In this document: in pieces, positions 12,389 to 21,071 of the stretch
Layout of the letters: each line of letters starts with the position of its first letter
Position numbering within the stretch: the stretch's first letter is position 1
Assembly (NCBI GenBank): GCA_023140385.1
Contig: JAGLLT010000025.1
Span: 1 to 34,145, forward strand
Direction: 5' to 3'
From: Candidatus Omnitrophota bacterium
GTDB lineage: Bacteria; Omnitrophota; Gorgyraeia; JAGLLT01
DNA: 34,145 nucleotides
Position numbers and translations under genes: made by a program
The notes under the pieces: model-generated
Databases searched by the model: none
What the model saw: the letters and a program-made list of their open reading frames with translations, nothing else
Told to the model about the DNA's origin: nothing

Positions 12389-13981
12389 ATGGAAAAGAAA
12401 AAGAGATTTAATGAACTTGGGCTTTCAGCAAAGGTGTTGGAGGCAATTAATAAAAAGGGTTTTGAAGAGCCAACCGCGATTCAGGCTCTGACTATCCCTG
12501 TTATGTTAAGAGATGATACTAATATCATTGCTCAGGCTCAAACAGGTACAGGCAAAACAGCCGCGTTTGGGTTACCTCTGATAGAAATGATTAACGCGGA
12601 TTCCAAAACAGTTCAGGCGCTAATCCTGGCTCCTACACGAGAGTTAGCCATTCAGGTATCGGAAGAAATCAATTCACTCAAAGGGAAGAAGGATATCAAA
12701 ATAGTTCCTATATATGGCGGCCAGTCTATTGATCAGCAGCTGCGCAGACTGAAAAAAGGTGTGCATATTGTTGTTGGAACTCCGGGCAGGATAATTGATC
12801 ATCTTAACAGAAGAACGCTAAAGCTTGGAGAAATTGAGCATTTGATACTTGATGAGGCGGATGAAATGCTTAATATGGGATTCATCGAAGATATGGAAAA
12901 AATAATGAAGTATACAAATCCCAAGAAAAGAACACTCTTGTTTTCCGCGACAATGCCCAAAAGGATAAAGGACCTTGCCCACAAATACATGGAAGGTTAT
13001 GAGTTTCTCGCGGTTAAGGCAGAGCAGTTGACAACTAATCTCACCGAGCAAATATACTTCGAGGTAAAAGTTTCTGACAGGTTTGAGGCGCTATGCAGGA
13101 TAATAGATATTGAAGATGAGTTTTACGGATTAGTTTTCTGCAGAACAAAGAGTAATGTTGATTCTGTTTCAGGCCATTTAATAGATAGAGGATATGACGC
13201 GGGAGCTATTCATGGAGATATTTCACAGGCGCAAAGAGAAAGAACTCTGGATAAATTCAGGAAACAAAGAGTTCGTATTCTTATAGCAACGGATGTTGCC
13301 GCTCGCGGAATTGATGTTATTAATCTCACCCACGTTATCAACTATTCACTGCCTCAAGACCCGGAGTCGTATGTTCATCGAATAGGCCGTACAGGAAGGG
13401 CCGGGAGTGAGGGTACGGCTATTACGTTTATTACCCCTAGTGAGTATAATAAGCTGATGCATATACAGCGGTTTGCCAAGACTGATATTAAGAAATCAAA
13501 AGTACCGCAGGTAAAAGATATCATCGAATCCAAAAAGAAAAAGATACATGATGATCTGACAGCTGTTCTTAATGATAAGATTGATCCTAATTATTATAAC
13601 TGGGCTAAGAAATTACTTGAGAATAATAACCCCCCGGAAATATTAGCCGCGATATTAAACCATTGCTTCGAAGAAGAGCTTAATCCTAATACTTATGGTG
13701 TGATAAAAGATGTCAGTGGAAAAGGAAAGCAGCTTGATCAACAGGGCAAAGCAAGGCTTTTTGTAGCGCTTGGCAAGAAAGACAAGATGAATGCCAAAAA
13801 ACTTGTTGAGCTTATTATGAGCAAGGTTTCAGTTAAGTCCAAACATATCAGTGATGTACAGGTAATGGAAAAATTCTCTTTTATAACAGTTCCTTTTGAA
13901 AAAGCGGAAAAAATCGTTGTCAGCTTTAGGGAGAAGGGTAAAAAACCGCTGATCAGTCATGCTAAGAAAACCAAAAAGTAA
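12389..13981 (+). CDS. deaD: DEAD-box ATP-dependent RNA helicase with DbpA-type RNA-binding domain
   Basis: All helicase motifs are present in order: Q motif (FNELGLS...PTAIQ), AQTGTGKT (motif I, about 49-56), APTREL, TPGR, DEAD (155-158), SAT, VFCRTK, ATDVAARGID and HRIGRTGR. After a linker, residues of about 455-525 form the DbpA/CsdA RNA-binding domain (GKARLFVALGKKDKM...). The protein unwinds structured RNA in ribosome assembly, RNA decay or cold adaptation. At 530 residues it is shorter than E. coli DeaD and lacks its long tail, so cshA is an equally fair name. It stands as its own transcription unit. Confidence 0.93.
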   Translation: MEKKKRFNELGLSAKVLEAINKKGFEEPTAIQALTIPVMLRDDTNIIAQAQTGTGKTAAFGLPLIEMINADSKTVQALILAPTRELAIQVSEEINSLKGKKDIKIVPIYGGQSIDQQLRRLKKGVHIVVGTPGRIIDHLNRRTLKLGEIEHLILDEADEMLNMGFIEDMEKIMKYTNPKKRTLLFSATMPKRIKDLAHKYMEGYEFLAVKAEQLTTNLTEQIYFEVKVSDRFEALCRIIDIEDEFYGLVFCRTKSNVDSVSGHLIDRGYDAGAIHGDISQAQRERTLDKFRKQRVRILIATDVAARGIDVINLTHVINYSLPQDPESYVHRIGRTGRAGSEGTAITFITPSEYNKLMHIQRFAKTDIKKSKVPQVKDIIESKKKKIHDDLTAVLNDKIDPNYYNWAKKLLENNNPPEILAAILNHCFEEELNPNTYGVIKDVSGKGKQLDQQGKARLFVALGKKDKMNAKKLVELIMSKVSVKSKHISDVQVMEKFSFITVPFEKAEKIVVSFREKGKKPLISHAKKTKK

Positions 13982-14055
13982 TGACTTAATATTCAATCTT
14001 CTGTAAATTGCAGCGACACAATACTAATTTCCTTTCCTAAAGTATCTAAAATACA

Positions 14056-15351
14056 ATGTCAATGAATAGATTGCCGATCAAAATAGTAGTCGTCGCAACA
14101 TTATTCCTAATGGCCGTAGTTATCTCACCGGTTAGCGGCGCGGAGAAGGTAGAGCCTTGTTTTGACAAGCTTCCCGTTGGATGGACTGTTGCTAAATCTT
14201 TCGTAGTGTCCGGGGATGGAACAGCTGCTATCGGCAAAAGGCTTGGCGTGCCCATCAAGAAGGTATCTAACATATTTCTCCTGGTGCATGGCCGGCAGAT
14301 TCAAGTAAACATTCTTGAGGCGAAAAGTGACGATGATGCTGTCAGGCTCCACTCGGTAATTTCACGGATGAAAGGAAGCCCCGCCTTTTGCGTTCAAAAG
14401 AACAGGCAGGTGATTGAATTTACAGGCAGTAACGTTACCGTTGCCCTCGCGACAAAGATTTCATATGAGTTGGGTTTTATCTGTAAGCCCAGCGAAGCGC
14501 AATACCGAATTACGGCTGATATCGCGACTATTGATGAAGCTGATTATATGTCTTCTAATAAACTGTTTAATTTGTTAATAAAAGCAACTATTAACTCTAT
14601 AGACAAACAAACGTCTTCTCAAATTGCCGAGCTCTCGAAACACTTCCAGTTTGGCAGCCAAATTACCTTGCGGGCATCCGGTCAAAAGACGCGGCCTGCC
14701 TATAGTTTTAGTCCGGTTCCTTTTAAAGAGGAAGCTTCAATCAAATCCGGAACCGCTACTTATTCATTCTGTGAGACGCATAATCTGCTTGGTGTGCCAT
14801 ATGTTACTCTTACAGCCGACATTACAACGCGCGAGGCCGGAGTTACACCAACGGCAAGAGAAGCGGACGAGATGCTTCTTGCTTCGACTACATTTTGGCC
14901 GGTTAATGATCCAAAAATAATATCGCTTGCCAAGAAAATTACCGCGGGCAAAGTAACCAGAGAAGACAAAGTTAACGCGATATTAAAGTGGCTTGTTCCG
15001 GGCAGGAACGTTAAATTTGGCGGGCCGATTATCGGTTCGCGATGGGGTGTTAAGAAAGTTTTGAGGCAAAAATATGGACGCTGCTGGGACTTTTCGGACT
15101 GCTTTGTTACCTTATGTCGTGCTTCTAATATTCCCTGCAGACAGGTTGGCGGCTGGCTCTATGGGATGGGCGGCCATATCTGGGCGGAAGTGCTTTTTGA
15201 GGGCAAGGGTTGGCAGCAAGTAGACCCCACAGGCGACGGTAAACTCAACTGTGGGATTTATCACATTCCCTATTTCGTAACCGAAGACGGCAATATGCCA
15301 ATCCTCTATATATCAATGCCGAAAATTGATGCAGTCGATACAAAAAGATAA
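14056..15351 (+). CDS. Secreted transglutaminase-like protein
   Basis: The N-terminus has a basic start, a hydrophobic core and a likely cleavage site after VSGA (about 26-29), so the protein is exported. Residues of about 285-395 form a transglutaminase-like domain with the papain-type triad C343 (KYGRCWDFSD), H374 (GGHIWAEV) and D390 (QQVDPTG). The N-terminal 200 residues are not recognised. Bacterial members act as peptidases, transglutaminases or cell-wall-related amidases, so an envelope role is likely but the substrate is unknown. There is no obvious Shine-Dalgarno; ATG 14056 or 14062 may start it. Confidence 0.8.
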   Translation: MSMNRLPIKIVVVATLFLMAVVISPVSGAEKVEPCFDKLPVGWTVAKSFVVSGDGTAAIGKRLGVPIKKVSNIFLLVHGRQIQVNILEAKSDDDAVRLHSVISRMKGSPAFCVQKNRQVIEFTGSNVTVALATKISYELGFICKPSEAQYRITADIATIDEADYMSSNKLFNLLIKATINSIDKQTSSQIAELSKHFQFGSQITLRASGQKTRPAYSFSPVPFKEEASIKSGTATYSFCETHNLLGVPYVTLTADITTREAGVTPTAREADEMLLASTTFWPVNDPKIISLAKKITAGKVTREDKVNAILKWLVPGRNVKFGGPIIGSRWGVKKVLRQKYGRCWDFSDCFVTLCRASNIPCRQVGGWLYGMGGHIWAEVLFEGKGWQQVDPTGDGKLNCGIYHIPYFVTEDGNMPILYISMPKIDAVDTKR

Positions 15352-15384
15352 TAGAAAGAAAAAGTCGCTATTAATGTATCCCAA

Positions 15385-15412
15385 AAAGCGTAGATAGCTT
15401 TATTTATTTTTT
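15385..15412 (+). terminator. Weak intrinsic terminator after the transglutaminase-like gene
   Basis: AAAGC (15385-15389) and GCTTT (15397-15401) form a short stem followed by a T-rich run (ATTTATTTTTTT). Confidence 0.45.
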
Positions 15413-15414
15413 TA

Positions 15415-15442
15415 TTGATTTCATAGTTGATTCTGTTATAAT
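15415..15442 (+). promoter_or_regulatory. Sigma-70 promoter
   Basis: TTGATT (15415-15420), 16-nt spacer, TATAAT (15437-15442), 58 nt before the start of the PEP-CTERM-like gene. Confidence 0.6.
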
Positions 15443-15499
15443 AAAAAGTACCTGATTGAAAAGATAAAAAGCAAAATAACTTTAAATAAGGAGGCGGAA

Positions 15500-16285
15500 A
15501 TGAGAAAATTGTTAAATCAGAGAGCTTGTTTCATCATTTTTCTAATTGTTTTTTTAGTAGTTGCTTCTACCGCCTGGACAGAAGCGGCTATTTACAAATG
15601 GCTCCAGCCTTATGATTTGGAAAATGGTTATGATATTGAGTCATATTACGCGGAGGATTCCGGTGCTTTGCATATAGTGGCTGATGATTGGCTTTGCACA
15701 AATAATTTACCGGTGACCGATATTCACTGGTGGGGTTCTTACTGGGAAAACATAGGGGGAAATTGGGTTCCTTACGCGGGGGAAGAGGATCCTTATCGCG
15801 CGCTTGGAACGTCGCCTCAATTCCTTCTGCGTATTTACACGGATGTACCCGTGAGCGGAAATAACCCTTATAGCCATCCCGGTGACATGATCTGGGAACA
15901 CCCTACCTCTTTTCCGGGAGGTTTTGTCGGCCATGAGCAGAACCCTATTATGGAGAATGCTTCAAAGTTTGAATGGAATTGGAACCTGAGAGAAGAGTGG
16001 TATTTTAATCAGGATCCCGGTGAAAATGTCTACTGGCTGAGTATTTTTCAGATTCTTCGGCCGAACGACCAGTATCTTTGGGGCTGGGAAACTTCCTCCG
16101 AACACTGGAACGATATTGCCACTTATTGGGATGGCGATGAATGGTATCCTGTAGCGGAGGAACTGACCGATATGGCCTTTGGCTTGACCACACCTATTCC
16201 GACTCCCGGCGTGATGCCGCTTTTGGGCTCTGTTTTATTTGGCCTTTATGGATTTAACGCGGTATTCAGAAAGAAAAAACAGTAG
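15500..16285 (+). CDS. Exported protein with PEP-CTERM-like C-terminal sorting tail
   Basis: The protein has a signal peptide (hydrophobic 10-26, ending near WTEA), a beta-rich, tryptophan-rich body with ADDWLCTNNLPVTDIHWWGSY that resembles the DUF7901 type of secreted domain, and a C-terminal tripartite tail: PTPG, a hydrophobic span (MPLLGSVLFGLYGF) and a basic end (RKKKQ). This is the layout of PEP-CTERM/exosortase substrates, with the PEP replaced by TPG. It would be processed at the membrane and placed on the surface or in extracellular matrix. No exosortase is in the window. A strong GGAGG site precedes the ATG. Confidence 0.75.
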   Translation: MRKLLNQRACFIIFLIVFLVVASTAWTEAAIYKWLQPYDLENGYDIESYYAEDSGALHIVADDWLCTNNLPVTDIHWWGSYWENIGGNWVPYAGEEDPYRALGTSPQFLLRIYTDVPVSGNNPYSHPGDMIWEHPTSFPGGFVGHEQNPIMENASKFEWNWNLREEWYFNQDPGENVYWLSIFQILRPNDQYLWGWETSSEHWNDIATYWDGDEWYPVAEELTDMAFGLTTPIPTPGVMPLLGSVLFGLYGFNAVFRKKKQ

Positions 16286-16310
16286 CAGAAAAAGATTACA
16301 CCTATTTTTT

Positions 16311-16356
16311 AAAGGGGGCAGGCGGATAATTAAAAAATCGCTCTGACCCCTTTTTT
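16311..16356 (+). terminator. Terminator-like inverted repeat after the PEP-CTERM-like gene
   Basis: AAAGGGG (16311-16317) pairs with CCCCTTT (16347-16353), with partial pairing of the flanking GCAG-GCGGAT and ATCGCTCTGA, and six T follow. The two halves look like inverted copies of one short element containing AAAGGGG(T/G)CAG, related in wording to the GGGGACA hairpins of the accessory block. Confidence 0.6.
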
Positions 16357-16398
16357 GATGGTAAGGCCGGCGGCTCCCGGCTTCAATAATTGTTTTAC

Positions 16399-16427
16399 TT
16401 GACGGGGTTTTTAAAAAGGAGTATAAT
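16399..16427 (+). promoter_or_regulatory. Strong sigma-70 promoter
   Basis: TTGACG (16399-16404), 17-nt spacer, TATAAT (16422-16427). It drives the small membrane protein gene starting at 16479. Confidence 0.75.
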
Positions 16428-16478
16428 GAAGTTGTTCTGTTGAGATGGTTGTTATTTTGACGGGAAGAGGTGAAAGAA

Positions 16479-16772
16479 ATGAATGAGAAACAGATGAAAA
16501 GATGGGAGTGGATTAGAAGGCCGGGCAAAAAACACTTCATATGGGTTCGCTGTGTATTGGGATGGGGCGTACTTACGGCAGTTCTTTATTCGATTATTAC
16601 GTCAATACTTAATATGCAGGCTTTTTTTACTATTTTACCCATTGCTGTTATTGTGTTCCCAATCGGAGGTATTTTTATTGGTTCATGGGCGTGGAACATA
16701 ACCGAGAAAAAATATAAACGGGCAATGAGAAATAAATCAAAAATTACCGTAGGAGTGGATATACCCGCTTAA
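16479..16772 (+). CDS. Small two-span membrane protein (97 aa)
   Basis: ATG 16479 is chosen over the track's GTG 16470 because AGAGGTG lies about 7 nt upstream of the ATG. The protein has a basic, tryptophan-containing N-terminus, two hydrophobic spans (about 25-45 and 48-72) and a basic C-terminus, so both ends should be cytoplasmic. No family is recognised. It sits alone between a strong promoter and the ribosomal protein pair; no link to either neighbour is evident. Confidence 0.6.
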   Translation: MNEKQMKRWEWIRRPGKKHFIWVRCVLGWGVLTAVLYSIITSILNMQAFFTILPIAVIVFPIGGIFIGSWAWNITEKKYKRAMRNKSKITVGVDIPA

Positions 16773-16832
16773 AGAGTCAGGCACGTCTAAAAGCCCCCTC
16801 TACAGCTTAACGGAACTTCCCCATAAAACCCC

Positions 16833-16861
16833 TTGACAACAAGATGATATTGTGATAAGTT
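16833..16861 (+). promoter_or_regulatory. Promoter of the rplM-rpsI pair
   Basis: A perfect -35 TTGACA (16833-16838) is followed at 17 nt by TAAGTT (16856-16861), a weak -10. The leader to the rplM start is about 30 nt, too short for a large control structure. Confidence 0.5.
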
Positions 16862-16897
16862 AATTGGACAATTTAAACTGTATAACAAGAGTGAATT

Positions 16898-17338
16898 ATG
16901 TTAAATAAAGCAAAAACTTATACTCCTAACGTAAATGACATTAAGCGAGGCTGGTTTATTATCGATGCCAAAGGCAAGATATTAGGCAAGCTGGCGACCA
17001 AGGCGGCGGTTTACCTGCAGGGAAAAAATAAGACAGATTATACTCCGTATATAGATGGCGGAGATGAGGTGATTGTAGTAAATGCTGAAAAGATTGTCGT
17101 GACCGGCAAGAAGCTCGAGCAAAAGATGTATAAAAGATATTCAGGTTATCCGGGCGGATTAAAAGAGACGCCTCTTGAAGAGATGCTCAAGAGAAAGCCT
17201 GAAGAGGTTATAAGATTAGCGGTTAAGGGAATGCTGCCGAAAAACAGGCTGGGCAGTAGAATGATAGTAAGATTAAAGGTATATAAGGGAGAAGCTCACC
17301 CTCATAAGTCACAAAAGCCTGTGCCTTTAGAAATATAA
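16898..17338 (+). CDS. rplM: 50S ribosomal protein L13
   Basis: L13 is an early-assembly protein of the large ribosomal subunit that binds 23S rRNA. The 146-residue length is normal, and the motifs [45 protein letters not shown] and [11 protein letters not shown] are diagnostic. rpsI follows 18 nt downstream, the conserved bacterial pairing. The ATG has a modest AAGAGTG site. Confidence 0.98.
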   Translation: MLNKAKTYTPNVNDIKRGWFIIDAKGKILGKLATKAAVYLQGKNKTDYTPYIDGGDEVIVVNAEKIVVTGKKLEQKMYKRYSGYPGGLKETPLEEMLKRKPEEVIRLAVKGMLPKNRLGSRMIVRLKVYKGEAHPHKSQKPVPLEI

Positions 17339-17356
17339 AAACATTTCGGAGAAAAA

Positions 17357-17758
17357 ATGGCTAAGAAGGTTACGCAGAGTAAAGTATTAAAAGGAAAAAG
17401 GAAGAGCGCGGTCAGCAGAGTAAAGCTTTCAGGCGGTAAAGGAAACTTTGAAGTGAATGGAAAAAGCCTGGATAAATACTTTATCTCTGAAATTCAGCAA
17501 ATGCTGATTAAGGAGCCGCTTACCATAACCGAGACAATTACTAAGTACGATGTAATGGTAAATGTCAAAGGCGGAGGTTTGTCCGGGCAAGCCGGAGCTA
17601 CCAGACTTGCCATAGCCAGAGGGTTAATTCTGCAAGAACCAGATTTAAGAAACGTTTTGAAAAAGGCAGGTTTTTTAACTTGTGACGCGCGCCAGAAGGA
17701 ACGGAAAAAGTATGGCCAGAAGAAGGCGCGAAAACGCTTCCAGTTCTCAAAGCGTTAA
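17357..17758 (+). CDS. rpsI: 30S ribosomal protein S9
   Basis: S9 belongs to the small-subunit head, and its C-terminal tail reaches the P-site tRNA. The 133-residue protein shows [12 protein letters not shown], the conserved [23 protein letters not shown] core and the basic C-terminal ending [11 protein letters not shown], closing with the usual K/R-rich tail. It is cotranscribed with rplM, and a terminator stem begins 35 nt after its stop. Confidence 0.98.
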   Translation: MAKKVTQSKVLKGKRKSAVSRVKLSGGKGNFEVNGKSLDKYFISEIQQMLIKEPLTITETITKYDVMVNVKGGGLSGQAGATRLAIARGLILQEPDLRNVLKKAGFLTCDARQKERKKYGQKKARKRFQFSKR

Positions 17759-17792
17759 TATTTTCACGACAATTTAATTTAGAGAAAATTAG

Positions 17793-17850
17793 TGCCTATC
17801 CTTTCGGCTGTTCATAGATAAAATAGCTTGACGGGATAGGCATTTTCTTT
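17793..17850 (+). terminator. Terminator after rpsI, overlapping the arg promoter
   Basis: TGCCTATCC (17793-17801) and GGATAGGCA (17834-17842) form a perfect 9-bp stem followed by TTTTCTTT. The loop of 32 nt is long for an intrinsic terminator, and it contains the -35 box of the argC promoter, so the end of one unit and the start of the next share DNA. Confidence 0.65.
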
Positions 17851-17856
17851 TATAAT
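17828..17856 (+). promoter_or_regulatory. Promoter of the arginine/lysine gene run
   Basis: TTGACG (17828-17833), 17-nt spacer, perfect TATAAT (17851-17856). It is the only strong promoter I see before the 16-kb run starting with argC. Confidence 0.75.
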
Positions 17857-17894
17857 TTTACCATCTGTAAAGTATTAAATATTAGACGGTAAAA
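17856..17894 (+). promoter_or_regulatory. Candidate operator or leader hairpin before argC
   Basis: TTTTACCATCT (17856-17866) and AGACGGTAAAA (17884-17894) are inverted copies at 10 of 11 positions, starting at the last base of the -10 box. The position over the transcription start suits a repressor site, and as RNA it could fold into a hairpin. It does not match the classical ArgR box. Downstream, the palindrome ACCGCGCGGT (17921-17930) and an AAAAACC/GGTTTTT pairing add possible attenuator structure. Confidence 0.45.
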
Positions 17895-17966
17895 TAAGTT
17901 TCATTCTTAAATCAAAAAAAACCGCGCGGTGTGGTTTTTACACTCGTTTATAAAGAGAGAAAAGCG

Positions 17967-18989
17967 ATGTTAAAAGTAGGAGTTATCGGAGCGACCGGTT
18001 ATACCGGCGAAGAGTTGGTCAAGATATTGCTCAATCATCCAAAAGTAGAGCTTACTTCAATAACGGCCAAAGTTGAAAAGGAGAGCAGAATGTCCGACCT
18101 TTTTGGCAGGTTTTTGGGTAAGTGCGACCTGATGTGTAAGAATTTAGATGTTGATGAGGTGGCAAAAAAGACGGACCTGGTATTTTTAGCCCTGCCGCAC
18201 GGGGTCTCTATGCAGTACGCGAAAGCCTTCTTAAAGAAAGGGAAAAGGGTTATTGACTTAAGCGCGGACTACAGGTTAAGTGACGCGTCTTTGTATAAAG
18301 AGTGGTATCATATCAAACATACCGATGAGGTTAATTTGGCGGAAAGCGTCTACGGTATGCCCGAGGTCTATAAGAGCCAGATAAAAGAGGCACGCCTGGT
18401 GGCCAATCCCGGCTGTTATCCAACGGTGTCAATTTTGTCTTCTCTGCCTATGGCAGCCAGGCATCACCTGGGTTTATCCGGTATTATCATTGATGCCAAG
18501 TCAGGAATTACCGGTGCCGGCAGGAAGGCCGCTTTAGGGCTTCACTACTCTGAGATTAACGAGAGCATAAAGGCCTACAAGATAAATGAACATCAGCATA
18601 TACCGGAAATAAACCAGGAATTAACGAAGGCAAGAGGCAGTAGAGTAGACGTTACCTTTGTTCCTCACGTTGTGCCGCTAAACAGGGGTATACTGGCGAC
18701 TGTTTATATGATGTATAGGGAAAAGGTAAGGCAGGATGACGTCTTGAGCATTTACAAAGACTATTACAAAAAGGCGCCGTTTGTAAGGGTGCTTGACGAA
18801 GGAAGGCTTCCTGAGATTAAAGATGTGGTATATACCAACTACTGCCACATAGGATTGAAGGTTAACGAAGAAAAAGGGCTGGTAATCGCGGTTGCTGTAA
18901 TAGATAATCTGTTAAAGGGGGCCAGCGGCCAGGCGGTTCAGGATATGAATATTATGAATGGTTTTAATGAAACCGAAGGGTTGATATAG
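17967..18989 (+). CDS. argC: N-acetyl-gamma-glutamyl-phosphate reductase
   Basis: It reduces N-acetylglutamyl phosphate to N-acetylglutamate semialdehyde with NADPH, the third step of arginine synthesis. The track's GTG 17931 adds 12 residues from the leader; ATG 17967 begins the normal MLKVGVIGATGYTGEEL dinucleotide-binding motif and has AAGAGAG upstream. The catalytic cysteine C150 lies in ANPGCYPT, and FLALPHG and the ITGAGRKA segment are typical. The 340-residue length is standard. It opens the arginine gene run, and its stop codon abuts the argJ start codon. Confidence 0.96.
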   Translation: MLKVGVIGATGYTGEELVKILLNHPKVELTSITAKVEKESRMSDLFGRFLGKCDLMCKNLDVDEVAKKTDLVFLALPHGVSMQYAKAFLKKGKRVIDLSADYRLSDASLYKEWYHIKHTDEVNLAESVYGMPEVYKSQIKEARLVANPGCYPTVSILSSLPMAARHHLGLSGIIIDAKSGITGAGRKAALGLHYSEINESIKAYKINEHQHIPEINQELTKARGSRVDVTFVPHVVPLNRGILATVYMMYREKVRQDDVLSIYKDYYKKAPFVRVLDEGRLPEIKDVVYTNYCHIGLKVNEEKGLVIAVAVIDNLLKGASGQAVQDMNIMNGFNETEGLI

Positions 18990-20189
18990 ATGAAATTTGT
19001 TTCAGGCGGCGTAACTTTACCTGTTGGTTTTAAAGCGGCGGGAATTCACTGCGGAATAAAGAAAAGAAAGCTTGATCTGGGGATTTTGCGTTCAGACTAT
19101 CCGGCAAAATCAGCCGGTGTCTTTACAACCAATAAGTTAAAAGCTCCTCATATTGAGCTTGATAAAGAACATATAAGAAAAGGTAAGATCAGGGCGCTTC
19201 TGGTAAATAGCGGAAATGCCAACTGCTACAACGGCAAAAGAGGCCTGGATGACGCGAAGGCCCTGATTCAAAAGACATCTGCCCTATTAAAGGTTAATAA
19301 GGGGGAAGTTCTTATTGCCTCAACGGGGGTTATTGCCAAGCCGTTACCTGTTTCTTTAATGGTTGGCAGGATACCCCAGCTTATAGATAAACTGGGCGAG
19401 GATAAAGAAGGCGGTTTTGCCCAGGCTATTTTGACAACCGATAAGAAAGTTAAGCAGGCGGCGATTGAATTTAAGATAGGCTCAAAGGTTGTCAGGCTGG
19501 CAGGCTGTATTAAAGGTTCGGGGATGATACAGCCGCATATGGCAACGACCCTTTGTTTTTTGACAACCGACGTTGAGATAAGTAAAGGAGCCCTTAATAA
19601 AGCTCTGAGATTGGCTGTGGATGAATCTCTCAATCTTGTAACCGTTGACGGGGACATGAGTCCCAATGACAGTGTTATAATTTTGGCTAACGGCCGGGCA
19701 AAAAATAAGGCTATTGATTTACATACAGCGTCTTTCGGTACCTTTACTAAGGCACTGACCCTTATTTTGATGAAGCTGACAAAGATGCTTATTGAAGACG
19801 CTGAAGGTTCGACAAAGGTTATTACTATAGAGGTTAAGGGCGCCAAAAACAGGCAGGAGGCGAGGAAGGCGGGTTTTGCCGTTGCCAATTCTAATCTTGT
19901 TAAAACCGCCTTTTACGGCCAGGACCCGAACTGGGGCAGAATGCTTTCCGCTGTAGGCTCATCAGGCGTTTCTTTAAAGCCGCGGGAGGTTGAGTTGTCG
20001 TTTGGAGGAGTAAAGGTTTTTAAAAATTTTGAGCCGCAGAAGATTGATAAAAGAAAACTGGAAAATATTTTCAGGAAGCCGGAAATTTTAGTCACGGTGG
20101 ACTTAAAGGCGGGCAGTAAGAGCGCGACCGTTCTTACCTGCGACTTGACAAAAGACTATATTAGTATAAACGCTCACTACAGGACATAA
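18990..20189 (+). CDS. argJ: Glutamate N-acetyltransferase / ornithine acetyltransferase
   Basis: ArgJ moves the acetyl group from N-acetylornithine to glutamate, recycling it, and in bifunctional forms also makes acetylglutamate from acetyl-CoA. The protein is made as one chain and self-cleaves before the nucleophile T186 in GSGMIQPHMATTL; NSGNANCYNG and the C-terminal DPNWGRMLSAVGSSG are diagnostic. Length is normal (399). No argA is in the window, so it may perform the first step too, which sequence alone cannot settle. It starts immediately after the argC stop codon. Confidence 0.96.
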   Translation: MKFVSGGVTLPVGFKAAGIHCGIKKRKLDLGILRSDYPAKSAGVFTTNKLKAPHIELDKEHIRKGKIRALLVNSGNANCYNGKRGLDDAKALIQKTSALLKVNKGEVLIASTGVIAKPLPVSLMVGRIPQLIDKLGEDKEGGFAQAILTTDKKVKQAAIEFKIGSKVVRLAGCIKGSGMIQPHMATTLCFLTTDVEISKGALNKALRLAVDESLNLVTVDGDMSPNDSVIILANGRAKNKAIDLHTASFGTFTKALTLILMKLTKMLIEDAEGSTKVITIEVKGAKNRQEARKAGFAVANSNLVKTAFYGQDPNWGRMLSAVGSSGVSLKPREVELSFGGVKVFKNFEPQKIDKRKLENIFRKPEILVTVDLKAGSKSATVLTCDLTKDYISINAHYRT

Positions 20190-20194
20190 TTATT

Positions 20195-21061
20195 ATGGAA
20201 AGTATAATCAAAAAAGCTGACGTATTGATTGAGTCCCTGCCGTACATTCAACGCTTTAATAAAAAGATTGTCGTTATAAAATATGGCGGCGCGGTTATGG
20301 AAAACGATGAGATGAGAATGAGCACCCTTGAGGATATAGTCTTTATGAACTTTGTGGGGATGAAACCTGTTCTTGTTCACGGAGGAGGCCCCTTTATCAA
20401 CGAAAAGATGCAAGAGGCGGGTAAAAAGCCTGAATTTATCGATGGCCATAGAGTAACGGATGAGCATACCGTCCAGATTGTGGAAGAGACCTTGTCTGAA
20501 CTGAATAAAAAGATTGCCAAAGAGATCAGGCAATTGGGCGCTCTGACCGAGAGCCTGGGAGGCAGGGTTGACAACCTGCTAAAGGTGAAGGAGCAGACTG
20601 CCGCTCAGAAAAAAAAGTTTGGCTTTGTGGGTGAGATTGAAAGTGTTAATCCCCAGGCCATTAAAAAGACGCTTAAGGCGGGAAAGATTCCCGTGATATA
20701 TCCCGCGGCTTTAGGTGACAAAAATGAGGCATATAATGTTAATGCTGATTTAGCCGGCGCTAAAATAGCGGTGGCGCTTAAGGCTAAGAAGTTCGTCCTA
20801 TTGACAAATACTCAGGGAATAATGATGAATCAGGATGACGAAGAGTCTTTGGTGTCAACGCTGAGGGTGAAAGAGGTAAAGGATCTGATAAAAAGAGCTG
20901 TAATCAAAGGCGGAATGCTGCCCAAGGTTAAGGCGTGCGTAGAGGCCCTGAAGGGGGGAGTTGATAAAACTCACATAATTGACGGCAGAATTCCTCATTC
21001 GCTGCTGTTGGAAGTATTTACCGATAAGGGAATTGGAACGGAAATAATTAAGGTTAAGTAG
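20195..21061 (+). CDS. argB: Acetylglutamate kinase
   Basis: It phosphorylates N-acetylglutamate with ATP. KYGGAVMEN near residue 29, VHGGGPFIN and the C-terminal GGMLPKVKACVEAL identify the family; the length of 288 is normal. It keeps the N-terminal helix (about 1-20, IIKKADVLIESLPYIQRF) that arginine-sensitive hexameric kinases use to interlock dimers and that the E. coli enzyme lacks, so feedback inhibition by arginine is likely. It begins 5 nt after argJ. Confidence 0.96.
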   Translation: MESIIKKADVLIESLPYIQRFNKKIVVIKYGGAVMENDEMRMSTLEDIVFMNFVGMKPVLVHGGGPFINEKMQEAGKKPEFIDGHRVTDEHTVQIVEETLSELNKKIAKEIRQLGALTESLGGRVDNLLKVKEQTAAQKKKFGFVGEIESVNPQAIKKTLKAGKIPVIYPAALGDKNEAYNVNADLAGAKIAVALKAKKFVLLTNTQGIMMNQDDEESLVSTLRVKEVKDLIKRAVIKGGMLPKVKACVEALKGGVDKTHIIDGRIPHSLLLEVFTDKGIGTEIIKVK

Positions 21062-21071
21062 AGAAAATAAT

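Noticed and set aside
14624-14920. Alternative-frame ORF (98 aa) inside the transglutaminase-like gene
   Set aside because: It lies wholly within a gene with a clear signal peptide and catalytic triad in another frame.
19268-19888. Minus-strand ORF of 206 aa inside argJ
   Set aside because: It lies entirely within the confidently assigned argJ and has the composition of a shadow frame; no domain is recognisable.
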